A stretch of DNA of 11,995 nt from DATEPR01 sp036503065 (GTDB lineage: Bacteria > Actinomycetota > Actinomycetes > Mycobacteriales > Pseudonocardiaceae), in the NCBI GenBank assembly GCA_036503065.1, contig DASXXM010000458.1, positions 1-11,995 of the forward strand, read 5' to 3'. The notes under the pieces were generated by a model, which saw only the letters and a list, made by a program, of their open reading frames with translations, ran no database searches and was not told the origin of the DNA. Position 1 is the first letter of the stretch. Every line of letters starts with the position of its first letter. Shown one piece after another: positions 7,946-11,995 of this stretch. The translations under genes were made by a program, and so were the position numbers.

Positions 7946-8137
7946 GTGGCTGCCGTTTGCGACGTCTGTGGCAAGGGGCCCGGCTTCGGCATGTCGGTCT
8001 CGCACTCGCACCGGCGCACCCACCGCCGGTGGAACCCGAACATCCAGACCGTGCGCGCGAAGATCGGCCTCTCGCAGCGCAAGCGCATGAACGTGTGCAC
8101 CTCCTGCCTGAAGGCCGGCAAGGTCACGCGCGGCTGA
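7946..8137 (+). CDS. rpmB: 50S ribosomal protein L28 (bL28), zinc-ribbon type
   Basis: 63 residues, the normal length. The start GTG at 7946 is preceded by AAGGAG (7932-7937) with eight bases between. An earlier in-frame GTG at 7937 overlaps that box and would add MSD to a sequence that otherwise begins with the standard MAAVCDVCGKGPGFG. Two CxxC pairs (Cys5/Cys8 and Cys51/Cys54) form a zinc ribbon, so this is the zinc-containing form and not the zinc-free paralogue some actinobacteria use under zinc starvation. The protein is part of the large ribosomal subunit. It is a single-gene unit with its own promoter and terminator, divergent from the DAK2 gene and convergent with ung. Confidence 0.98.
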   Translation: MAAVCDVCGKGPGFGMSVSHSHRRTHRRWNPNIQTVRAKIGLSQRKRMNVCTSCLKAGKVTRG

Positions 8138-8151
8138 GATACTTTTGCTGC

Positions 8152-8184
8152 AACGGCCCGGACGGTCACGTCCGGGCCGTTTGT
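8152..8184 (+). terminator. Strong intrinsic terminator of rpmB
   Basis: A perfect 13-bp stem, AACGGCCCGGACG (8152-8164) with CGTCCGGGCCGTT (8169-8181), closes a GTCA loop and is followed by a short T-rich tail (TGT). It begins 14 nt after the rpmB stop. The T-run is short, but the stem is very stable. Confidence 0.85.
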
Positions 8185-8190
8185 CGCGCG

Positions 8191-8226
8191 GTGGCTGTCT
8201 GCCACTTGTAGTGGCTGTCAAGCCAC
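8191..8226. repeat. Two successive small hairpins built on the same GTGGCTGTC word
   Basis: GTGGC-TGTCT-GCCAC (8191-8205, 5-bp stem) is followed by GTGGCT-GTCA-AGCCAC (8211-8226, 6-bp stem). Both open with the 9-mer GTGGCTGTC, and the second has the same GTCA loop as the rpmB terminator just upstream. They may be a duplicated remnant or part of the transcript end structure. Confidence 0.5.
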
Positions 8227-8233
8227 TCGGCTC

Positions 8234-8265
8234 ATCTGTGCACAACTCGCCGTCTATCCACAGAT
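8234..8265. promoter_or_regulatory. Dyad with two facing DnaA-box-like sequences
   Basis: ATCTGTG (8234-8240) and CACAGAT (8259-8265) are perfect 7-bp inverted arms. Within them, TGTGCACAA (8237-8245), read on the minus strand, is TTGTGCACA, one mismatch from the actinobacterial DnaA box TTGTCCACA. CTATCCACA (8254-8262) is one mismatch from TTATCCACA. Two facing near-matches could be a DnaA-binding site or chance; no origin genes are nearby. Confidence 0.3.
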
Positions 8266-8308
8266 TGCCGGCGAACCCCCCATTCGGGGCTTGACAGGCA
8301 TAGGGTTG

Positions 8309-8326
8309 AAAAGGGCCGAAGCCCCC
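8309..8326 (-). terminator. Intrinsic terminator downstream of ung (UUCG loop)
   Basis: On the minus strand, GGGGGC (8326-8321), loop TTCG (8320-8317), GCCC (8316-8313) and TTTT (8312-8309) form a classic short terminator with a UUCG tetraloop. The stem is extended by two G-U pairs into the T-run. It lies about 113 nt after the ung stop. A nearby run of five C (minus strand, 8341-8337) could pair with the five G of the left arm and compete with the hairpin. Confidence 0.7.
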
Positions 8327-8388
8327 AGGGTTGGGCGGGGGTCTGCCCGCGCGATCTTCTGGATTCTGCCTGCGGTGTCCGGATTTCT

Positions 8389-8426
8389 GCTCAAGGCGTT
8401 GGAGTCCGCTCACGGTGTTGGAGTCT
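8389..8426. repeat. 19-bp tandem repeat in the ung 3' region
   Basis: Unit 1 (8389-8407, GCTCAAGGCGTTGGAGTCC) and unit 2 (8408-8426, GCTCACGGTGTTGGAGTCT) lie head to tail and share 16 of 19 bases. The repeat ends 12 nt past the ung stop codon on the 3' side. I have the impression that similar words recur between genes in Pseudonocardiales, but I cannot verify this here. Confidence 0.75.
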
Positions 8427-8438
8427 GGCCGCGGGTCG

Positions 8439-9116
8439 TTAGGGCAGCTTCCAGTCGATGGGCTCTGCGCCCTGCTTGGTGAGTAGCTCGTTGGTGCGGC
8501 TGAACGGGCGGGAGCCGAAGAAGCCGCCCGCCGCCGACATCGGGCTGGGGTGGGCCGACTCGATGCACGGCACGCTGCCCAGCAGCGGTCGCAGATTGCG
8601 GGCGTTGCGGCCCCACAGGATCGCGACCATCGGCTCGCCGCGCGCGGCCAGCGCGACGATCGCCTGCTCGGTCACTTCTTCCCAACCCTTGCCCTGGTGC
8701 GAGTTGGGCCGGCCGGGCGCCACGGTCAGCGCGCGGTTAAGCAGCAGCACCCCACGCTCGGCCCACGGCGACAGGTCGCCGTTGGACGGCGGCGGGAAGC
8801 CGAGATCGTCGCCGTACTCCCGGAAGATGTTGACCAGGCTCGGGGGCAGCGGCCGCACCTCCGGCGCCACCGAGAAGCTCAGGCCGACCGGGTGGCCGGG
8901 GGTGGGATACGGGTCCTGGCCGACGATCAGCACCCGAACCTGGTGGAACGGCTGACTGAACGCGCGCAGCACGTTCTCCCCGGCCGGCAGGTAGCGCCGG
9001 CCCGCGGCCACCTCGGCGCGCAGGAACTCACCCATCGCGGTGATCCGGTCGGCCACCGGGGCCAAGGCCTGCGCCCAGCCTGCTTCCACGGTCTCATTCA
9101 GCGGACGTCCGGCCAT
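8439..9116 (-). CDS. ung: Uracil-DNA glycosylase, family 1 (UNG)
   Basis: 225 residues from ATG, with AAGGTGA about six bases upstream; stop TAA. The enzyme removes uracil from DNA as the first step of base excision repair. Motif A is GQDPYP (66-71), with catalytic Asp68; the final Pro replaces the His of the E. coli enzyme, as is usual in actinobacterial UNGs. LLLNRAL (124-130) supplies the uracil-recognising Asn127, and motif B HPSPMSA (189-195) supplies His189. All expected active-site elements are present and length is normal. It is separated from the upstream thiL operon by a long palindromic element and is followed by its own terminator, so it may be transcribed by read-through or from a promoter near the palindrome. 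None is clear. Confidence 0.98.
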   Translation of the reverse strand: MAGRPLNETVEAGWAQALAPVADRITAMGEFLRAEVAAGRRYLPAGENVLRAFSQPFHQVRVLIVGQDPYPTPGHPVGLSFSVAPEVRPLPPSLVNIFREYGDDLGFPPPSNGDLSPWAERGVLLLNRALTVAPGRPNSHQGKGWEEVTEQAIVALAARGEPMVAILWGRNARNLRPLLGSVPCIESAHPSPMSAAGGFFGSRPFSRTNELLTKQGAEPIDWKLP

Positions 9117-9130
9117 GGGCGGTCACCTTA

Positions 9131-9225
9131 GCTGGAGCGGTGGAGCGGCCGCCGCACTGGCTTCACCGGAACGGAGCGCCAGCGGAGTGGAGGTGAAGCC
9201 AGTGCGACAAGGTGGCCGCTCCAGC
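9131..9225. repeat. Long palindromic element (~95 bp) between the gamma-CA gene and ung
   Basis: A perfect 15-bp inner stem (9153-9167 with 9192-9206) encloses a 24-nt loop. Outside it, TGGAGCGGCC (9141-9150) pairs with GGCCGCTCCA (9214-9223). Alternatively GCTGGAGCGG (9131-9140) pairs with CCGCTCCAGC (9216-9225). The left arm carries two tandem copies of TGGAGCGG (9133-9148), so two registers are possible. There is no T-run on either side. It could be a dispersed palindromic repeat (REP- or MITE-like) that also blocks or stabilises transcript ends. Confidence 0.85.
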
Positions 9226-9237
9226 GCGACCAATGAC

Positions 9238-9759
9238 TCAGTCCAGGCGCCGCAGTTCGGTTCGGTAAACCGTGATGTTCTCGACGTACTTGTCGACGAT
9301 CCCCTGCCACGCACCGTCGGGCACCTCGTAGCCCTCGCGAATCCTGGCCGGCACGCCCAGCGCCATCCGCCGCGCGGGGAGGTGGCCGTTGAACGAGATC
9401 ACGCCGCCGGCACCGAGGATCGCGCCCTGTTCGACCACCGCGCCGTTGAGCACGACCGAACCGGACGCGATCAGGCAGTGGTCGCCGATGGTGGCGCCCT
9501 CGATGTGCACGTTGTGGCCGATCACACAGTCATGGCCGATGATCGCCGGCGTGAACTCGGTGCAGTGGATCACCGTGCCGTCCTGCACGCTGGTCCGCTC
9601 GCCGATCTCGACGTAGCCGTAGTCGCCGCGCAGCACGGCTTGTGGCCAGACCGACGCCGATGCGCCGATCCGCACGTCGCCGATCACGGTGGCGTCCGGG
9701 TGGACGTAGGCGTCGGCGTGGATCTTCGGCTCCCGCGCGCCCAGCGCGTAGATCGCCAT
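9238..9759 (-). CDS. Gamma-carbonic-anhydrase-like left-handed beta-helix protein (hexapeptide repeats)
   Basis: 173 residues from ATG at 9759; the frame is open further upstream, but that part lies inside the acetyltransferase gene. Repeated hexapeptides of the (I/V)G-x4 kind across residues ~18-125 (for example VIGDVRIGASASV and IIGHDCVIGHNVHI) indicate a trimeric left-handed beta-helix. Carbonic-anhydrase landmarks are RGD (44-46), Gln59, and zinc ligands His65 and His82. At the third zinc-ligand position the expected His is Glu87 (GHNVHIEG), with His85 two residues before. Activity on CO2 is therefore uncertain; related proteins include PaaY/CaiE types and thioesterase-linked members. A C-terminal alpha-helix follows the helix domain. 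The start overlaps the acetyltransferase stop (TGATG), so translation is coupled. Confidence 0.9.
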   Translation of the reverse strand: MAIYALGAREPKIHADAYVHPDATVIGDVRIGASASVWPQAVLRGDYGYVEIGERTSVQDGTVIHCTEFTPAIIGHDCVIGHNVHIEGATIGDHCLIASGSVVLNGAVVEQGAILGAGGVISFNGHLPARRMALGVPARIREGYEVPDGAWQGIVDKYVENITVYRTELRRLD

Positions 9760-10244
9760 CAGAGCAACCTGCCGTAGCAGCGGCTGCTGTCGTGGTTGCG
9801 GTAGATGCCGAACTTGGGGACTTCCGTGTAGCCCGCGGACTCGTACAGCGCGATCGCCTCCGGTTGTGCCGTGCCGGTTTCCAGCACGAGCCGGCGGCGG
9901 CCGGCCACGCGGGCGGTGCGTTCCAGTTCGGCCAGCATCAGCCGGGCCAGGCCGCGGCGGCGGTGCGTTGGCGCCACGTACATCCGCTTGACTTCCGCGT
10001 CGCCGTCGGCGAAGTGCGGCTCGGTCGAGTCGTGGGCGCGCCAACCGCCGCACGCCACGGCTTTTCCATCCTGGTAGCCGAGCACGAACAGGCCCTGCGG
10101 CGGCGCGAAGTCGGCCGCGTCCATCGGGGTGGCGTCGTGGCCGCCGTAGCGAACGACGTACTCCTGCTGCACTTCCGCGATCAGCTTGGCCACGTCCGGG
10201 TCGTGGTAGCCGACCGGCCGGAACACCGGTTCAGGAGAACGCAC
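9759..10244 (-). CDS. GNAT-family N-acetyltransferase
   Basis: 161 residues from GTG at 10244, chosen because GGGAG lies seven bases upstream; a second GTG at 10226 lacks such a box. The acetyl-CoA binding motif A is clear: VKRMYVAPTHRRRGLA (85-100), with the RxxG(L/A) pyrophosphate loop. It is followed by the usual helix RLMLAELERTAR and the strand LVLETG, then ALYESAGY (132-139), typical of the GNAT C-terminus. The substrate cannot be read from the sequence. The start lies inside the end of thiL (14-nt overlap), and the stop overlaps the next gene by one base, so it is the middle cistron of a tightly packed three-gene operon. Confidence 0.92.
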   Translation of the reverse strand: MRSPEPVFRPVGYHDPDVAKLIAEVQQEYVVRYGGHDATPMDAADFAPPQGLFVLGYQDGKAVACGGWRAHDSTEPHFADGDAEVKRMYVAPTHRRRGLARLMLAELERTARVAGRRRLVLETGTAQPEAIALYESAGYTEVPKFGIYRNHDSSRCYGRLL

Positions 10245-11205
10245 GCCAGTGCTCCCAACCCGCCTCGCGCTCGTAGGGCCGGCCGTCCACAGTGACGCCG
10301 TTGCCCCTGGACACCGTGCCGATCGTGGTCCAGCCTTCCGGCACCGCGGCCGGCTCGCTGAACGTCGCGGCCAGGGCGTGGTCCTCGCCGCCGGTGAGCA
10401 CCCAGTGCCGGGCGTCGGCGCCCAGCGCCGATGCCACCTCGACCAGGCGCTGCGGCACGTCGAGCAGATCCGTGCGCACGTCGACGTGCACGTTGGACTG
10501 GTCCGCGATGTGGCCCAGATCGGCGAGCAGGCCGTCGGACACGTCGAGCATCGAGGTCGCCGCGGCCCTGGCCGCCTGGGCGCCTGCCGCGTACGGCGGT
10601 TCCGGGGCACGATGCGCGCCGACGACGCTGACCGGGGACCGGAAACCACGGCCGAGCACCGCTAATCCGGCCGCCGACCAACCAAGCCGCCCGCACACCG
10701 CGACCACGTCGCCGGGCAGCGCGCCGGAGCGGGTCACCGGCTCGCGGCCCTCCAGGTCGCCCAGCGCGGTGATCGACACCACCAGCATGTCGCTGGTCAC
10801 CATGTCGCCGCCGACGACGCCGGCACCGGCCCGGTTCGCCTCGGCCCAGATGCCGGTGGACATCTCCTCCACCACGGTCGCCCTGGTGTCGCCGGGGCAG
10901 CCGAACCCGACCAGGATCGCGGTGGGGACCGCGCCCATCGCGGCGATGTCGGCGAGGTTCACCGCCACCGCCTTGCGGCCGACCTGTTCCGGTGTGGACC
11001 AGTCCAACCGGAAGTGCACGCCCTCCACCAGAACGTCGGTAGTGGCGACGACCCGACCGTCCGGCGCGGCGACGACGGCCGCGTCGTCGCCGGGGCCCAA
11101 CAAGGTCGTCGCGGGTTGCGCCCGACCATCGGTCACGCGGTGAATGAGATCGAACTCACCCACATCGGCGACGGTATCCACCTCTTCAGGGGGCTCCGAG
11201 TGCAC
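10231..11205 (-). CDS. thiL: Thiamine-monophosphate kinase ThiL
   Basis: 324 residues from GTG at 11205. AGGAGG (revcomp of 11211-11216) stands five bases before this GTG but only two before the adjoining ATG at 11208; in-frame starts at 11238 and 11250 have weaker sites. ThiL phosphorylates thiamine monophosphate to thiamine pyrophosphate, the last step of cofactor synthesis, in the cytoplasm. Motifs are LGPGDDAAVV (36-45), TTDVLVEGVHF (55-65), VNLADIAAMGA, GGDMVTSD, LDVSDGLLADLGHI and TGGEDHALAATF, all as expected for the AIR-synthase-like fold. Codon 181 is a TTA leucine. It leads an overlapping operon with a GNAT enzyme and a gamma-carbonic-anhydrase-like protein and is divergent from the Lrp-domain gene. 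Confidence 0.97.
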   Translation of the reverse strand: MHSEPPEEVDTVADVGEFDLIHRVTDGRAQPATTLLGPGDDAAVVAAPDGRVVATTDVLVEGVHFRLDWSTPEQVGRKAVAVNLADIAAMGAVPTAILVGFGCPGDTRATVVEEMSTGIWAEANRAGAGVVGGDMVTSDMLVVSITALGDLEGREPVTRSGALPGDVVAVCGRLGWSAAGLAVLGRGFRSPVSVVGAHRAPEPPYAAGAQAARAAATSMLDVSDGLLADLGHIADQSNVHVDVRTDLLDVPQRLVEVASALGADARHWVLTGGEDHALAATFSEPAAVPEGWTTIGTVSRGNGVTVDGRPYEREAGWEHWRAFS

Positions 11206-11244
11206 CATTGCCTCCTGCTCTGAATGGTCGGACCCCATAATGAT

Positions 11245-11255
11245 CCCCACTGGGG
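11245..11255. promoter_or_regulatory. Small palindrome in the thiL / Lrp-domain divergent region
   Basis: CCCC-ACT-GGGG sits between the divergent genes and next to a TACGTT sequence (11256-11261) that could be a -10 for the plus-strand unit; the -35 is not clear. It may be a small operator, but a short G/C palindrome of this size is expected by chance in such DNA. Confidence 0.25.
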
Positions 11256-11338
11256 TACGTTAGCTGCCTTGCGCGCCGGCAGGGCACGCCACTGGAGTTC
11301 CTACCCCGACCTGACCCGTCGACACGAAGGGGCACGCC

Positions 11339-11581
11339 GTGGTCCACGCATACATCCTCATCCAGACAGAGGTCGGCAAGGCAGCCGCGGTCGCGTCGCA
11401 GATCGCCGACATCCCCGGGGTCACCACAGCGGAGGACGTGACCGGTCCGTACGACGTGATTGTCGTCGCGGAAGCCGAAAACGTCGACCAGCTCGGCCAA
11501 CTCGTCGTCGCCAAGGTACAGAACGTCGACGGGATCACCCGAACGTTGACCTGCCCGGTGGTCCATCTCGACCACTCCTGA
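11339..11581 (+). CDS. Stand-alone Lrp/AsnC ligand-binding (RAM) domain protein
   Basis: 80 residues from GTG, with GAAGGGG about six bases upstream. The sequence is a complete RAM (AsnC C-terminal) domain: AYILIQTEVGKAAAVASQIA, then GVTTAEDVTGPYDVIVVAEA and a final strand before the C-terminus. There is no helix-turn-helix part, so it cannot bind DNA in the usual Lrp manner. Proteins of this type form small-molecule-binding oligomers, usually sensing amino acids, and may partner with full-length Lrp proteins; the ligand here is unknown. Four bases separate its stop from the DUF3515 gene, so the two form one unit. Confidence 0.93.
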   Translation: MVHAYILIQTEVGKAAAVASQIADIPGVTTAEDVTGPYDVIVVAEAENVDQLGQLVVAKVQNVDGITRTLTCPVVHLDHS

Positions 11582-11585
11582 CCAG

Positions 11586-11995
11586 ATGACCGCGCAGCAG
11601 ACCAAATCCCTCTCCGTACCGCTCGTGATCGCGCTGGTACTGGCCGGCGTCCTGGTCATCGGGATCGGCGTCGCCGGCATCGTGCTCGGTACCGGCGATG
11701 CGGGTCCCACCGCCGGCCCGCGACCGCCCGCGGTGACCGGACCGGTGCCGCTGGTGCCGGTGGCCGCGCCACAGGCCGGTTCCGCACAGTGCGCCGCCCT
11801 GAACGCGGCACTACCGGCCACACTGGCCAACGGAAATACGCCGCTACACCGCCGGCCATTGGTCGCGCCGGCGCCGCAGGGCGCCGCGGCATGGGGTGCC
11901 GGTGACACGCCGGTCGTGCTGCGGTGCGGGATCGAACGGCCGCCGGAGTTGACGTCGACATCGGAACTGCTGCAGGACCGGCGTGTCACCGGCAC
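11586..11995 (+). CDS. DUF3515 domain membrane-anchored protein, 3' end missing
   Basis: Open from ATG at 11586 to the right edge (136 full codons). A hydrophobic segment at residues 10-34 is followed by a Pro/Gly-rich linker, giving an anchored or secreted protein. The outer domain matches DUF3515 by its pattern: Cys69 in AQCAALNAALPATL, a WG pair (103-104) and the strand PVVLRCGIERPPEL with Cys114. The two cysteines could form a disulfide. The function of this actinobacterial family is unknown. There is no good ribosome binding site, but the start is only four bases after the stop of the Lrp-domain gene, so translation is probably coupled. In related genomes a D-Ala-D-Ala ligase gene is often close by. 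Confidence 0.88.
   Translation, partial: MTAQQTKSLSVPLVIALVLAGVLVIGIGVAGIVLGTGDAGPTAGPRPPAVTGPVPLVPVAAPQAGSAQCAALNAALPATLANGNTPLHRRPLVAPAPQGAAAWGAGDTPVVLRCGIERPPELTSTSELLQDRRVTG

Larger units (their letters stand above)
8182..8438. other. Gene-free stretch between convergent rpmB and ung
   Basis: No credible gene lies here; the open frames are antisense shadows of rpmB. From left to right it holds two small hairpins (8191-8226), a 7-bp dyad with DnaA-box-like sequences (8234-8265), the ung terminator (8309-8326), and a 19-bp tandem repeat (8389-8426). The remainder, such as 8342-8388, shows nothing I can interpret. Confidence 0.6.

Noticed and set aside
7847..8413. 188-codon open frame on the minus strand across rpmB and its downstream gap
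   Set aside because: It is antisense to rpmB and its terminator, has no domain-like pattern or ribosome binding site, and is a by-product of high GC content.
8904..8921. GQDPYP in place of GQDPYH in uracil-DNA glycosylase
   Set aside because: This is the usual actinobacterial form of the motif, not a defect.
9760..10053. Longer start for the gamma-carbonic-anhydrase-like gene
   Set aside because: The extension is a frame-shifted shadow of the acetyltransferase gene; ATG at 9759 overlaps that gene's stop as TGATG and begins the normal family sequence.
11186..11995. 269-codon open frame on the minus strand at the right edge
   Set aside because: It is antisense to the Lrp-domain and DUF3515 genes, both of which show family patterns on the plus strand; low-complexity Ser/Thr/Arg composition.

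Overview
The window is high-GC DNA with GTG starts, strong AGGAGG-type ribosome binding sites, lipoprotein and Tat signals, and a conserved block recG - DAK2/FakA-like - rpmB - ung - thiL - DUF3515. Together these point to an actinomycete, most likely of the Pseudonocardiales; the genus is an inference and cannot be fixed from the sequence alone. Twelve protein genes are visible, two of them cut by the window edges. No tRNA, rRNA, CRISPR array, transposase or phage gene was seen.

Left part (1-3670, all on the minus strand): a cell-surface iron/phosphate cluster. efeO (cupredoxin plus M75 imelysin-like domain, HxxE motif) overlaps efeB (Tat-exported DyP-type haem peroxidase) by ATGA. They are followed 65 bp later by a secreted lipoprotein of the phospholipase C / acid phosphatase family, which runs off the left edge. 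The usual permease partner efeU is not in the window. The efeO leader carries two overlapping inverted repeats.

Middle (3890-8137): recG and a three-part DAK2/FakA-like kinase gene lie on the minus strand. The kinase gene is divergent from rpmB (zinc-ribbon L28) on the plus strand. rpmB has a recognisable sigma-A-type promoter, a structured leader with two hairpins, and a strong 13-bp terminator.

Right part (8182-11995): a 301-bp gene-free stretch separates the convergent rpmB and ung. It holds two small hairpins, two facing DnaA-box-like sequences inside a 7-bp dyad, the ung terminator (UUCG loop) and a 19-bp tandem repeat. Then come ung, a ~95-bp long palindromic element, and a tightly overlapping operon thiL > GNAT acetyltransferase > gamma-carbonic-anhydrase-like protein on the minus strand. 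Divergent from thiL are a stand-alone Lrp/AsnC ligand-binding domain and a DUF3515 membrane-anchored protein, which is cut by the right edge.

Most genes are ordinary housekeeping genes in a familiar order, and I did not find a convincing new multi-gene system. The best candidates for a second look are non-coding: the 9131-9225 palindrome, the efeO and rpmB leaders, and the structured rpmB-ung intergenic region. Among the proteins, the loss of one expected metal-binding histidine in the gamma-carbonic-anhydrase-like protein is the main oddity.
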